Positions 1 through 9,390 of a stretch of 64,000 bases of DNA are shown piece by piece (position 1 is the first letter of the stretch; every line of letters starts with the position of its first letter). Under the pieces are notes generated by a model. That model saw nothing but the letters and a program-made list of their open reading frames with translations, did not search any database and was not told where the DNA came from. The DNA comes from an uncultured Christensenella sp. (lineage in GTDB: Bacteria > Bacillota > Clostridia > Christensenellales > UBA3700), in the NCBI GenBank assembly GCA_910577845.1, contig CAJTNA010000006.1, positions 8,235-72,234 of the forward strand, read 5' to 3'. The position numbers were made by a program, and so were the translations under genes.

Positions 1-60
1 ATAAAAATTTTTCCGCCGGCTACAGATAAACAAGAAGAAAATCAAAATCTTTTGTCATAA
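1..60 (+). CDS. C-terminal tail of an unidentified protein (partial)
   Basis: An open frame runs from the window edge to a TAA at 58-60 and gives 19 residues ending in NQNLLS. The following 66 bp separate it from a gene with its own strong ribosome site, so this is plausibly the end of an upstream gene on the same strand. The tail is charged and low in complexity and shows no recognisable domain. A chance open frame of this length cannot be excluded. Confidence 0.4.
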   Translation: MKIFPPATDKQEENQNLLS

Positions 61-126
61 TTTATAGCTCCATATAATAAATTAGTATAGGTAAAAGGTG
101 CCGTCAATTTATATTATGGAGGATTT

Positions 127-1638
127 ATGGATAATATTGATATTTTAATGAATGATTATGCACGTGAGTTTGGTAGTGGTACTGCAACTGTTGAGTGCAA
201 TATTGAAAGTGCTACAAAAGGTGGGGTAGGAAAACTTTTGTCTGTTTCTGCAAATGTGAAAAGTGCTCAAGTGGACAAGAGTGGCGACACCGCAAAAATT
301 ATGGCTACATTAAATTGCAAAGTAATGTTTTTAAACAAAGCAGGTGAGTTTGACAGCTTTGATTACTTATGCGACTTTACAGGAGCTATCAATGGTAATG
401 ATAATTTAAGTTTGCAAGACTTTAATCACTTATGGGCAGTATGTGGTGTTGCTGATATTGATAGCGGTGTTGCGGGCGAAATGATAAAAATTCAAAGCGT
501 TGTTAATATCAAAATATTTGGTATTTACACTGCTAAATGTGAGATTTTGACTGATATGCCAGAAAATGTTGTAAGCAAAAAGTGCGATGTTGTGACTCAA
601 ACTTTGATTAATATTACAGAGCAAAATATTGAGCTTGAGGAGAGTTTTGATACAGGGTGTACTGTTGAAAAAATATTATATTCTGATGTTACTGCAATGG
701 TAAATAACGCTAAAACTATGGACGGCAAATGTTTGGTAAGTGGTAATATATGCGGTAATATTAGCTATTTGAGCGAGGGCGTTGTTACTTGTAAAAACTT
801 CAATACACCTTTTTCAGAGGAAATTGAAACAAGTGGTATGCTTGAGGACGATAAGGCAAATGTTTTTGTAAAAGCAACTGATTGTAAGATTGTTTTGACA
901 GGTATGGAGGGGGACAATGTTATCTTATTGCAAGTTGCAGTAAGTGTTAGAATTGACAACTTCCGCTTAGAGGAAAAACAAGTTGTTAGTGATGTATTCC
1001 TTGCGGATTATGAGATTGAAACAGAACAAGATTGTTGCAAATACAATGTAATGGATAAGACATATAACTTATTTGATAAGATAGTTGGTAATGCTACTGT
1101 TGGTGATGATATGGTTGCAGTGTCTAAAGTTATTTGTACAAGTTTAAGCAGAAATATTATTGTTAATACATACTACGATGAGGGTAAAATTGTAGTTGAG
1201 GGTGTGCTTGCAGTTAATTTAGTTTACTTGAATATTGAGGGTAATACTCAAAGTATTCTTATTGAATTGCCATATAGCTTACAATTTGACGAAGTTATGG
1301 AATGTACAAACAAATTGTTGTGTGCTGAGGCTATTGTTGATAATCTATACGCTAAAGTAAAACGTGATAGAGAGTTTGAGGTTACTGCAAACATTAGCAT
1401 TACAGTAACTGCAGATAGTCCTATTGAGTGCAAGACAATTAAAGCTGTAACAGTGACAGATATTAAAAAATGCAATAGCTACAGCATTGTAATTTATAAC
1501 TGTAAAGAGGGTGATGAGCTTTGGGATGTTGCAAAAGCAATTGGTGCATCGATGGAACAAATTGTAGCACAAAATAATGATTTACAAGGTGACCTTGCTG
1601 GCAGAAAAATTGTATATTACAGACAAATAAACTGCTGA
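127..1638 (+). CDS. SPOCS (DUF3794) repeat protein with C-terminal LysM domain
   Basis: 503 aa. The body holds about three repeated beta-rich SPOCS/DUF3794 units (roughly residues 35-120, 180-270 and 310-400; each has a VxxxVxCKI-type strand pattern). A LysM peptidoglycan-binding module follows at about 454-500, with the YNCKEGDELWDVAK start and a late NNDLQGDLAGRKIVY. Proteins of this build in Clostridia are associated with the spore coat or spore envelope and are commonly found next to ispE, as here. There is no signal peptide, which fits assembly from the mother-cell cytoplasm. The start is fixed by GGAGG at 118-122. The stop codon overlaps a copy of the dispersed 20-bp motif. The family call is firm; the spore role is inferred from family knowledge. 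Confidence 0.85.
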   Translation: MDNIDILMNDYAREFGSGTATVECNIESATKGGVGKLLSVSANVKSAQVDKSGDTAKIMATLNCKVMFLNKAGEFDSFDYLCDFTGAINGNDNLSLQDFNHLWAVCGVADIDSGVAGEMIKIQSVVNIKIFGIYTAKCEILTDMPENVVSKKCDVVTQTLINITEQNIELEESFDTGCTVEKILYSDVTAMVNNAKTMDGKCLVSGNICGNISYLSEGVVTCKNFNTPFSEEIETSGMLEDDKANVFVKATDCKIVLTGMEGDNVILLQVAVSVRIDNFRLEEKQVVSDVFLADYEIETEQDCCKYNVMDKTYNLFDKIVGNATVGDDMVAVSKVICTSLSRNIIVNTYYDEGKIVVEGVLAVNLVYLNIEGNTQSILIELPYSLQFDEVMECTNKLLCAEAIVDNLYAKVKRDREFEVTANISITVTADSPIECKTIKAVTVTDIKKCNSYSIVIYNCKEGDELWDVAKAIGASMEQIVAQNNDLQGDLAGRKIVYYRQINC

Positions 1639-1653
1639 AAATCGGTACTAAAT
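1634..1653 (+). repeat. Copy of the dispersed TATCAAAAATCGGTACTAAA motif
   Basis: The core GAAAATCGGTACTAAAT starts in the TGA stop codon of the SPOCS gene. It differs from the consensus only at the 5' end. See the finding on the dispersed motif for all copies. Confidence 0.7.
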
Positions 1654-1691
1654 AGTTGAAAATATTGATTTTAGCTTAAAAATGATATAAT

Positions 1692-1740
1692 ACAAAAACT
1701 AATAGGGGTAAGTCCTTGTTAGTTTTGTTTGTTTTCTGTA
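1692..1740 (+). terminator. Probable terminator after the SPOCS gene
   Basis: ACAAAAACTAA at 1692-1702 pairs with TTAGTTTTGT at 1719-1728 (one bulged A), followed by a T-rich run. A TATAAT at 1686-1691 lies directly in front, so the hairpin could also be in the leader of a short transcript running into ispE. Confidence 0.45.
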
Positions 1741-1807
1741 GAGCTAAATATTAAAATATTTTGCAATAATTGTTGCCAAGGTGCTATCAAAGTGATAAAA
1801 TAAATAT

Positions 1808-2644
1808 ATGGATAAATTAAAGGTAAGAGTTAATGCAAAACTTAATATGACTTTAGATGTTGTAGGTAACTTTGGCAGAGGTTATCACAATTTGGATATG
1901 ACAATGATATCAATTGGCGTTTTTGATATAGTGGAGGTCTGCAAGGCAGATACAATATCTGTTTTTATGGATTATAAAGAATGTGACGAAAGTAATACTG
2001 CGTACAAAGTAGCCAAAATTTGTAATGAGGAATATGGTTTGCCACCCGTTAAAATTGAGATTGTAAAAGGAATACCTTTTGGTGGTGGGTTAGGTGGGTC
2101 ATCCGCAGATGCGAGTGCAACACTTTATTGTATGCAAAAGTTGTTTGGCTTAAGCGATAGTAATGCTAAGCTAATTGCTACAAGAGTTGGTTCTGATGTC
2201 AATTTTATGTTAAAAGGTGGTTTTTGCAGAGTGACTGGTAAAGGTGATGATTTATCACCTTTGCCTTTTAAAGAATATTCTCTTGTAGTGGCTAAGAGTA
2301 AAACATCTGCTGTTACTAAAGAGGTGTTTGATAATTTTGATAAAATCGGTGTAGTAACAGACTTCACTAAGAAGTTTGTAAATGCTTTAGGTAATGGTAG
2401 TGAATTGCAATTTATTGGCAATGGATTGCAGAGTGTGACGCAATCACTTTGTGAGGATATGACGAAAGTTATTGAGGTGTTAAGTAAGTATAGTCATTAT
2501 GTTTGTATGAGTGGTAGTGGTACTTGTGTTTTTGCCATTATGGAAAATATGAATGATGCAAACTTGCTTGCAGATAGGTTAAAGGTTAAAATGAATTATA
2601 TAAAGGCTTGTACAACTTTACCTTATGGTATAAAAGAGTGTTGA
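1808..2644 (+). CDS. ispE: 4-diphosphocytidyl-2-C-methyl-D-erythritol kinase
   Basis: 278 aa, normal length for IspE. It phosphorylates CDP-methylerythritol in the MEP (non-mevalonate) isoprenoid pathway. The N terminus has the AKLNMTLDV and GYHNLDM substrate motifs. The GHMP-kinase ATP loop GGGLGGSSADAS lies at about residues 93-104, and the third GHMP motif MSGSGTCVFAI is near residue 235. No clear Shine-Dalgarno precedes the ATG, but the family N-terminal motif starts within six residues of it, so the start is credible. Next to the SPOCS/LysM gene, a common clostridial pairing. Confidence 0.93.
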   Translation: MDKLKVRVNAKLNMTLDVVGNFGRGYHNLDMTMISIGVFDIVEVCKADTISVFMDYKECDESNTAYKVAKICNEEYGLPPVKIEIVKGIPFGGGLGGSSADASATLYCMQKLFGLSDSNAKLIATRVGSDVNFMLKGGFCRVTGKGDDLSPLPFKEYSLVVAKSKTSAVTKEVFDNFDKIGVVTDFTKKFVNALGNGSELQFIGNGLQSVTQSLCEDMTKVIEVLSKYSHYVCMSGSGTCVFAIMENMNDANLLADRLKVKMNYIKACTTLPYGIKEC

Positions 2645-2753
2645 TAAAGGGCTTAAATTTGACGAAAAATGCAAATTATTACTTAAAATGCAAAAAAAAT
2701 CACTTTGTTGCAGTATTTTTATAGATATTGCAACTATTTTTTTATTAAAACAC

Positions 2754-2782
2754 TTGATTTATATTTATTTTTATATTATAAT
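2754..2782 (+). promoter_or_regulatory. Sigma-A type promoter for the SCIFF operon
   Basis: TTGATT at 2754-2759, 17-bp spacer, TATAAT at 2777-2782. It lies about 30 bp ahead of the SCIFF ribosome site. Confidence 0.65.
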
Positions 2783-2818
2783 GCTAGTATGTCAAATTAA
2801 AATCGGAGGAGTATGTTT

Positions 2819-2992
2819 ATGAAACATATCAATACTATTGTAAATAAGGGTATGAAAAAAAGTGGAAATATCGGTTGTGGAGAGTGCCAATCAAGCTGTC
2901 AATCTGCTTGCAAAACAAGCTGTACAGTTGGTAATCAATCTTGCAGACACCAAGACGAAAGAATTAATACAGCTAAAAAACCTTTAATCTAA
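2819..2992 (+). CDS. SCIFF six-cysteine ranthipeptide precursor
   Basis: 57-aa peptide starting MKHINTIVNKG, with six cysteines inside 23 residues (GCGECQSSCQSACKTSCT... NQSC). This matches the SCIFF family (six cysteines in forty-five), the substrate of a radical-SAM enzyme that installs thioether cross-links. The ATG at 2819 is preferred over the in-frame ATG at 2813 because GGAGGA at 2805-2810 lies 8 nt from the former and only 2 nt from the latter. The peptide has a C-terminal tail of about 14 residues after the last Cys (RHQDERINTAKKPLI), longer than the typical SCIFF end as I recall it. The maturase follows after 6 bp. The biological role of SCIFF peptides is not settled; quorum-sensing-like roles have been proposed for ranthipeptides. 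Confidence 0.92.
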   Translation: MKHINTIVNKGMKKSGNIGCGECQSSCQSACKTSCTVGNQSCRHQDERINTAKKPLI

Positions 2993-2998
2993 TTAATA

Positions 2999-4363
2999 AT
3001 GGTACATTGCTTTAAATATAATCACAAGGGAAGAGAGTATCATTTTCTTTGGGATGTGGAAAGCGGAAGTTTGCATAATGTTGATAAGTCTGCTTATCTA
3101 GTAGCAAAAGATAGATATAGTGAACTTGAGGGTGATGAGGTGCAAGCGTTTGCGGATATTCCAAGCAGGTTAACTGAAGAGATACAAGCAGAGTTTTTAG
3201 AACTTGAGAATAGTGGCGGTTTAAATTCCCCAGCAGTTGTTTATACAAAAACAAAGCAAATTGGGGAAATTAAAGCATTATGTTTACATATATGTCACGA
3301 CTGTAATTTAAGGTGCAAGTATTGTTTTGCCGATGAGGGTACATATCATTCTGTATGTAAGGAATATATGTCATTTGAGGTTGGCAAAAAGGCAATTGAC
3401 TTTTTGATTGAAAATAGTGGTAAAAGACAAAATTTAGAGGTTGACTTTTTTGGTGGTGAGCCACTTATGAACCTTGATGTTGTTAAGCAAATTGTAGAAT
3501 ATGCTCGAACTGAAGGGACAAAAAGCGGAAAGACGTTTAATTTTACTTTAACAACTAATTGCTTGCTTTTAAATGATGATACAATTAAATGGCTAAATGA
3601 GGAAATGTACAATGTAGTGCTTTCCATTGATGGTAGAGAAATCGTTCACGACAGATTGAGGCGTACCGCTAATGACAAAGGCTCTCACAGCATAGTGTTG
3701 GAAAAGGCTAAGCAGTTTGCAAGCGTTCGTGGTGATAAGTCCTATTATGTAAGAGGTACATTCACAGCTTATAATTTAGATTTTGCAAAAGATATATTAT
3801 ATTTGCGTGACCAAGGCTTTGAGCAAATTAGTATTGAACCAGTTGTTTTACCAGAGGATAGTCCTATGGCAATAAAAAAAGAAGATTTGCCTACTATTTT
3901 GCGTGAATATGAAAGACTTGCAGAGGAATATTTAAATTCAAGAGCAAATGGTAAATGGTTTAATTTTTTCCATTTTATGCTTGATTTAGAGGGTGGTCCT
4001 TGTATTAAAAAGAGGTTGACTGGTTGTGGTGCTGGCTGTGAATATTTGGCAATCACGCCTTATGGTGATATTTATCCTTGTCATCAGTTTGCGGGAGATG
4101 TTAAATACAAACTAGGCAATGTTATGCAAAATGAATTTTGTTTGGATATAAGCAAAGTCTTTGCGAAAAACTTGGTTACAAACAAACCTCAATGCGATAA
4201 ATGTCCTGCTAAGTATTATTGTAGTGGCGGTTGTGTTGCAAATAATATTCATTTTGGTGGGGATATTAGCAATCCTTATTCAATCAGTTGCGAGATGATG
4301 AAAAAAAGATTTGAGTTATCTCTTGCGATTAGTGCAATTGAAGATGCTGGAGTAAATGAATAA
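2999..4363 (+). CDS. Radical-SAM SCIFF peptide maturase (thioether-forming, SPASM)
   Basis: 454 aa. An N-terminal peptide-recognition region (about 1-90) is followed by the radical-SAM core with the CNLRCKYC cluster motif near residue 104, then DFFGGEP. A C-terminal SPASM region holds CGAGCEYL...YPCHQF and CDKC...YYCSGGC, which bind auxiliary Fe-S clusters. This is the CteB/SCIFF-maturase architecture, which makes Cys-to-residue thioether bonds in the peptide encoded 6 bp upstream. Co-transcription is implied by the spacing. No exporter gene follows, which is common for SCIFF loci. A decayed copy of residues around the cluster motif is present at 37749-37814. Confidence 0.93.
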   Translation: MVHCFKYNHKGREYHFLWDVESGSLHNVDKSAYLVAKDRYSELEGDEVQAFADIPSRLTEEIQAEFLELENSGGLNSPAVVYTKTKQIGEIKALCLHICHDCNLRCKYCFADEGTYHSVCKEYMSFEVGKKAIDFLIENSGKRQNLEVDFFGGEPLMNLDVVKQIVEYARTEGTKSGKTFNFTLTTNCLLLNDDTIKWLNEEMYNVVLSIDGREIVHDRLRRTANDKGSHSIVLEKAKQFASVRGDKSYYVRGTFTAYNLDFAKDILYLRDQGFEQISIEPVVLPEDSPMAIKKEDLPTILREYERLAEEYLNSRANGKWFNFFHFMLDLEGGPCIKKRLTGCGAGCEYLAITPYGDIYPCHQFAGDVKYKLGNVMQNEFCLDISKVFAKNLVTNKPQCDKCPAKYYCSGGCVANNIHFGGDISNPYSISCEMMKKRFELSLAISAIEDAGVNE

Positions 4364-4532
4364 TGCATTTATTTGATTAAAGCAATTGATTATAGTAAAA
4401 AATAAATATATAGTTAAAGAGATTTAACAAAAAAATTGAAATAAAACTTCCAAGCCTAACAAATAATCAATTGTAATTGCAATTGAGGATAATAAATTTA
4501 CATAATAAAATGTATTATAAATTTAATAGATA

Positions 4533-4562
4533 TTGACATTTTTAGATAAATTCGTGTATAAT
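4533..4562 (+). promoter_or_regulatory. Promoter for secD-secF
   Basis: TTGACA at 4533-4538, 18-bp spacer, TATAAT at 4557-4562, with the secD ribosome site AGGAGG at 4582-4587. Confidence 0.8.
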
Positions 4563-4593
4563 TATCGGGTAGGTTGACGATAGGAGGCATATA

Positions 4594-6102
4594 GTGAAAA
4601 ACAATAATAGCAAATTAAAATCTAAAGGACTTTCACAAACTTGGGCTATAGTTATCCTAGTTATTTTTGCAGTTCTTATGATTTTAGGTACTGTCTTTGC
4701 TTTTGTACCACTACAAGATGGTCAGCTGGGCATTGTGGACTATAATAACTTTGCTAGTAACATTAAGCTAGGTCTTGATGTTAAGGGTGGTGTATACGCA
4801 GTATTTGCTGTGGATAGAGATGATTTTGTTAACAATAGGTATTCAGGCGATAAAGCGGATTCTGAAGCGATTAATCGTGCTTTTGATGATGCTGTTCAAG
4901 GTACAGTATCTCGTTTGACTAAGCTTTTGGTTAACCAAGGTTATTCTGAGGCACAAGTTGCCGTAACTGGTAGTGGTGATAATCAAAAGATTCGTGTTGA
5001 AGTTCCTGACGTTGACGAACCTGAGGAAATCTTTGATTTGATTGCAAAACCTGCAACATTGACAATGTATGAGGCTAATGTGGATAGTAATGGTAACATT
5101 ACCAAAGCAAATCCAGACGATAAAACTCCACTTATTAGTGGTGCGGATATTCAACAAGCATCCGTTGGTATGCAAGATGGTCAATATTGTATTCAATTAA
5201 AATTTAACAGAAATGGTACTAAAAAGTTCGCTGAGGCTACTGCCAACCTAAGTGGTAAAAAATTAGGTATTTTCCTAGATGGTAAACCATTAATGGCACC
5301 TAATGTTAATGAGTCTATTACTACAGGACAAGCGGTAATCACTGGTTCATATACTTATGAGCAAGCTTATGAATATGCGGTACAAATTCAATCTGGTGCA
5401 TTGGGCGTAAACTTATCTTTGGATAGTTCAAGTGTTATCTCTGCTACTTTGGGACAAAATGCTATTAATCACGGCTTAATTGCCGGTGGTGTAGGTTTGT
5501 TGATTATCTTTGTCATAATGATTGCAAGATATAGACTACTAGGTGTTGCTGCATCTTTATCATTGCTATTCTTTGCTTTAACATATGTATTTATTTTGTC
5601 TATATTCCCTTGGGTACAATTAACTTTACCAGGTATTGCAGGTATCTTGTTATCAATAGGTATGGCGGTAGATGCTAATGTAATTATATTTGAGAGAATT
5701 AGGGAATTAATGGGTGGCAATAACCAAAGAGATATACGTGCAAGCGTAAGCCAAGGTTTCAAAAACTCATTGTCAGCTATTATTGATGGTAACGTAACAA
5801 CTTTAATTGGTGCAATAGTACTTGCAATCGTTGCAATAAGCACAATTAAAGGTTTTGCAATGACATTGCTTATTGGTATTGTAATTTCACTAATCAGTTC
5901 TTTGCTAGTATGTCGATTAATAATTAAATGTTTCCTTGCATTCAATGATAGTTCAGTTGTACTATATGGCTTGAATGTTAAAGAGCAAAATTATTCAATT
6001 GATTATAAAATAAATAAATTGCCTACTCCTGTTATGGATAGTGAGGATAATTCAAAGGATGATAATAATAAAAAGAATGATACAGCGGAGGTAAATGCAT
6101 AA
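4594..6102 (+). CDS. secD: Protein translocase subunit SecD
   Basis: 502 aa. Membrane partner of the SecYEG channel that uses the proton gradient to help complete export. One N-terminal membrane segment (about 14-36) is followed by the LGLDVKGG motif, the extracytoplasmic P1 domain, and a C-terminal bundle of five membrane segments (about 290-450) with GIAGILLSIGMAVDANVIIFERIRE, the SecD signature. The cytoplasmic tail is rich in Asn, Asp and Lys. The start is GTG, fixed by AGGAGG six bases upstream. The TAA stop overlaps the secF ATG by one base, so the pair is translationally coupled. Confidence 0.95.
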   Translation: MKNNNSKLKSKGLSQTWAIVILVIFAVLMILGTVFAFVPLQDGQLGIVDYNNFASNIKLGLDVKGGVYAVFAVDRDDFVNNRYSGDKADSEAINRAFDDAVQGTVSRLTKLLVNQGYSEAQVAVTGSGDNQKIRVEVPDVDEPEEIFDLIAKPATLTMYEANVDSNGNITKANPDDKTPLISGADIQQASVGMQDGQYCIQLKFNRNGTKKFAEATANLSGKKLGIFLDGKPLMAPNVNESITTGQAVITGSYTYEQAYEYAVQIQSGALGVNLSLDSSSVISATLGQNAINHGLIAGGVGLLIIFVIMIARYRLLGVAASLSLLFFALTYVFILSIFPWVQLTLPGIAGILLSIGMAVDANVIIFERIRELMGGNNQRDIRASVSQGFKNSLSAIIDGNVTTLIGAIVLAIVAISTIKGFAMTLLIGIVISLISSLLVCRLIIKCFLAFNDSSVVLYGLNVKEQNYSIDYKINKLPTPVMDSEDNSKDDNNKKNDTAEVNA

Positions 6103-7172
6103 TGAAAAAGATTAATTTTACTTTGGCTGGAAAAAGAGTTGTTGAAAAATGGAAATACTGGGTATCAGTTCCACTTGCTATATTATTGATTGCTTTGATA
6201 GCTTTTGGTATTTATGCAGGCGTATATAAAGATGCCTCTCAAGGTGTTAATGTAGGTATTGATTTTACTGGTGGTAACATTATTACTATTGAAACAAAGT
6301 TTGATAGAGATAATAGTATTAATGATACATTAAACTTTAACCAAACTATAGATGTTGTTGAAGATGTGCTTGCAGAGAAAAATGCTCATATAAGTTATGA
6401 CCAAATGGGTGGTAGCGATAAATTGAGCGTAATTGTAAGATTTAACTTGTTATCTAAAGATAATGTGGAAAATGAAACCTTAAATAACGAAATTGTTGCA
6501 TCTTTGCAAGAAAAATTGTCTGAGTCAATTGTTGATGGTAATGATATACGATTAGAGTATATTGGACCAAGTGCAAGTTCGGAATTAATTTTAACAGCAT
6601 TTTTATCTGTATTGATTTCAACCTTATTGATATTGGTTTATATTGTAATTAGGTTTAGAAATGTATTTACTGGTCTTGCTGCAATAATTGCTTTGTTGCA
6701 CGATGTTATAATGGTATTTGCACTTACAGTGTTATTCCATATCCAAATTAACTCTTCATTCATTGCTGCTATTATTACAATCATTGCGTACTCAATCAAC
6801 AACACAATCGTATTGTTTGATAGAGTAAGAGAGAACTATAAGTCTATTCAAGTAGGTGAGAGCGTAAACAACAATATGGTTGTTAATAAATCAATCGCTC
6901 AAACATTGTCAAGAAGTATTTTGACAACTATTACAACAATGGCTTCAATAGTAATACTAGCAATTATTGGTGTATCTTCTATTAGAGAGTTTGCTCTGCC
7001 AGTATTGTTTGGTTTGATTGCTGGTACATTCTCATCAATCTTTATTGCTCCATCATTATATTGCTTAATGAAAAATGCTAGCGATGCATCATCTAAGAGA
7101 AACATTGGTAAACCTCGTAAGATTAAAAAAGCAAAAGTTAAGAAGGAAATTAAAGACACAGCTGTTGTTTGA
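6102..7172 (+). CDS. secF: Protein translocase subunit SecF
   Basis: 356 aa. Partner of SecD in the Sec accessory complex. It has the N-terminal membrane segment, the GIDFTGGNIITIE motif and a five-segment C-terminal bundle with AYSINNTIVLFDRVREN, the SecF signature. The tail is Lys-rich (PRKIKKAKVKKE), as usual for the cytoplasmic end. It starts one base inside the secD stop codon and is followed by a clear terminator about 165 bp downstream. Confidence 0.95.
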   Translation: MKKINFTLAGKRVVEKWKYWVSVPLAILLIALIAFGIYAGVYKDASQGVNVGIDFTGGNIITIETKFDRDNSINDTLNFNQTIDVVEDVLAEKNAHISYDQMGGSDKLSVIVRFNLLSKDNVENETLNNEIVASLQEKLSESIVDGNDIRLEYIGPSASSELILTAFLSVLISTLLILVYIVIRFRNVFTGLAAIIALLHDVIMVFALTVLFHIQINSSFIAAIITIIAYSINNTIVLFDRVRENYKSIQVGESVNNNMVVNKSIAQTLSRSILTTITTMASIVILAIIGVSSIREFALPVLFGLIAGTFSSIFIAPSLYCLMKNASDASSKRNIGKPRKIKKAKVKKEIKDTAVV

Positions 7173-7335
7173 TAATTATCATTGTAAAGTTAATTTGTGG
7201 TTATATTTTAATGCTCTACTTTATTTAGCTGTAAAATAAAAAATGTTAGATATGTCATAGGCTTTTCAATGTATTAAAGAATTTATTAACTTTTAACAAT
7301 ATATTTACAAATAAAATTAAAAATGTAGTTATACA

Positions 7336-7366
7336 AAAAAGTGCTTTATTTAAGCACTTTTTGTTT
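7336..7366 (+). terminator. Terminator of the secDF unit
   Basis: AAAAAGTGCTT and AAGCACTTTTT form an 11-bp stem around a 5-nt loop, followed by a T run. Confidence 0.85.
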
Positions 7367-7589
7367 TATAAAGTTGTTTGAAAACATTTTTAGTTAAAAT
7401 TACAAATAATTGAAACATAATGCTATAATAATAAATTATTGGGTAGATATTAAAATATTTTTCATATGGTGATTGAGTCACTTGGTGTAATATTGTTTTT
7501 TATTTGAATTGTACTATTTTGAGAGTATTTTTTATATGCAAATTAACTGCTAAGGATAATATTTTTAAAAACTTAAATTTAAAAATGTC

Positions 7590-7618
7590 TTGAAATAGTG
7601 TGTTTAATATGGTAAAAT
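7590..7618 (+). promoter_or_regulatory. Probable promoter for the sulfatase gene
   Basis: TTGAAA at 7590-7595, 17-bp spacer, TGG plus TAAAAT at 7613-7618 (extended -10). Confidence 0.6.
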
Positions 7619-7707
7619 AATAGCAAGGTTAAGTTTAAACTTTTTCAATTTTAAAAGTGATTTTATTGTTAGCGAAAGGTAAAATAGTTAAACAATAAGG
7701 AGGAAAT

Positions 7708-9390
7708 ATGAAAAGACCAAATATTTTGCTTATTACATCAGACCAACAGCATTTTTCAATGCTAGGTAAAGTTAATAATAAATTACATACACCTAATTTG
7801 GATAAACTTGCGGATGAAGGTATGTTATTTGACAGAGCATATTGTCCTAATCCGACTTGTTCACCGTCAAGGTCAAGCATATTAACAGGTATGTATCCGT
7901 CAGAACACGGTTGTTGGTCGCTGGGAACAAAGTTGCCAGAGAGTTGTGAAACAATGTCAAATTATCTAGCAAACAATGGATATAATACTGCATTGATTGG
8001 TAAAGCACATTTTCAACCAACTAAATCGACAGAGGAGTTTACTTCTTTGGAAACTCCAGAATATATGTGGGACTTAGATTTTTGGCGTAACTTTGACCAA
8101 GATTTTTATGGCTTTAAGCATATAGAGTTGCTTAGGAATCATACTGCAGAGCATTGGGTAGGACAGCATTATCTTGCTTGGCTTGAAGATAATGGTTGTA
8201 AAAACTGGAAAAAATATTTTTTTGCACCACGTGGCAGAATGTTTAACAAGGAAATGGGAAAATGGAAGATACCCGAAAAATTTCATTATAATACGTGGAT
8301 AGCAGAGCGAACTAATAGTTTGCTTGAGGAGTATAAAAAAGAAGATAAACCATTCTTTTTGTGGGCAAGCTTTCCTGACCCGCATTATCCACAACTTGTG
8401 CCAAGTCCGTGGGATAAAATATATAGGGCAGATGATATGGAAATCTCCGAGTTTTCATATGACGAGCATAAAAACAATCCACCTTATTTTGCGGAAGTAT
8501 TTAAAAAGTCACCTAAGCTTTCTGAATATAAAGAAAGTGGTTTTGGCGTTCACGGCTTGCATAGACATTTATACAATAAAAAACATCAAAAGAAAAAACT
8601 AGCTTATGCTTATGGAATGGTTAGTTTTATGGATAAATATATTGGAAAAATCTTAGACAAATTGACTGAATTAGAGCTTGAGGATAACACTATAATAGTA
8701 TTTACAACTGACCATGGTGATTTGTTTGGTCAACACGGCTTTATACATAAATGCATTTTTCATTATGAGGACTTGCTTAGAGTGCCAATGATTGTTAAGT
8801 ACAAAAACCATATTCCGCAAGGGGTGAGGTCAGATAGTTTACAATCACTTTGCGATATAGCACCAACATTAGTTGATGCTTGTGGTTTAAATATACCTTC
8901 TAATATGTCGGGTGTAAATCAATATGAGGTTTGGAAAGGTCAAAAGGATAAGGAAAGAGATTATATAATTTGTGAAAATCGTCACGAGCCACATTTAATA
9001 CATATGGTGAGTTTTGTAGAAGAAAGGTATAAAATCACGGTTCACGAGGGTAGAGATTATGGTGAGTTATATGATTTATATCAAGATAATGGAGAACATA
9101 ATAATCTTTGGAATGACCAAAGTTGCAAAAATTTAAAAGCGGAAATGTTGTTTAAATATCTATCTTCAGAGATTAAAAAAGATAGAAAGAATAGCTTTGA
9201 ATATATTCTTAATGATTACACATTAAATGTCAATATCCCGTCAAAAATCGGTACTATTTTGGATATGTCAAACAAAAATGTATGGAATAATAGCGAGTTT
9301 ATTGATGTGAAAATTGATATTTTGCTAAAAGCAATAAGCAGTATAATTGGTGGTAGACCAATGTGGATGCCACGAATTGCTGGGGCGTAA
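7708..9390 (+). CDS. Type I sulfatase (Cys-type, formylglycine-dependent)
   Basis: 560 aa, alkaline-phosphatase superfamily. The N terminus NILLITSDQQ supplies metal-binding D12 and Q13. The signature CSPSRSSILTG begins at C51, the residue normally converted to formylglycine. The second motif GKAHF is near residue 94, and TTDHGDLFGQHG near 330 carries metal ligands. There is no signal peptide, so it is probably cytoplasmic. It would hydrolyse a sulfate ester, or possibly a phosphonate monoester; the substrate cannot be read from sequence. No maturating enzyme (anSME or FGE) lies in this window. Ribosome site AAGGAGGA at 7697-7703. Sites for a transporter or sugar hydrolase are absent, so the gene stands alone. 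Confidence 0.88.
   Translation: MKRPNILLITSDQQHFSMLGKVNNKLHTPNLDKLADEGMLFDRAYCPNPTCSPSRSSILTGMYPSEHGCWSLGTKLPESCETMSNYLANNGYNTALIGKAHFQPTKSTEEFTSLETPEYMWDLDFWRNFDQDFYGFKHIELLRNHTAEHWVGQHYLAWLEDNGCKNWKKYFFAPRGRMFNKEMGKWKIPEKFHYNTWIAERTNSLLEEYKKEDKPFFLWASFPDPHYPQLVPSPWDKIYRADDMEISEFSYDEHKNNPPYFAEVFKKSPKLSEYKESGFGVHGLHRHLYNKKHQKKKLAYAYGMVSFMDKYIGKILDKLTELELEDNTIIVFTTDHGDLFGQHGFIHKCIFHYEDLLRVPMIVKYKNHIPQGVRSDSLQSLCDIAPTLVDACGLNIPSNMSGVNQYEVWKGQKDKERDYIICENRHEPHLIHMVSFVEERYKITVHEGRDYGELYDLYQDNGEHNNLWNDQSCKNLKAEMLFKYLSSEIKKDRKNSFEYILNDYTLNVNIPSKIGTILDMSNKNVWNNSEFIDVKIDILLKAISSIIGGRPMWMPRIAGA
9238..9260 (+). repeat. Dispersed motif copy inside the sulfatase gene
   Basis: GTCAAAAATCGGTACTATTT, in frame as SKIGTI in the sulfatase C-terminal region. 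Confidence 0.7.

Larger units (their letters stand above)
7173..7707. other. 535-bp gene-free stretch, secF to sulfatase
   Basis: AT-rich. It holds the secDF terminator (7336-7362) and a probable promoter for the sulfatase (7590-7618). No open frame with a ribosome site and no further structure was seen. Confidence 0.6.

Noticed and set aside
2336..2358. GATAAAATCGGTGTAGTAAC in ispE as another dispersed-motif copy
   Set aside because: Only the AAATCGG core matches and the frame fits normal IspE sequence; likely coincidence.
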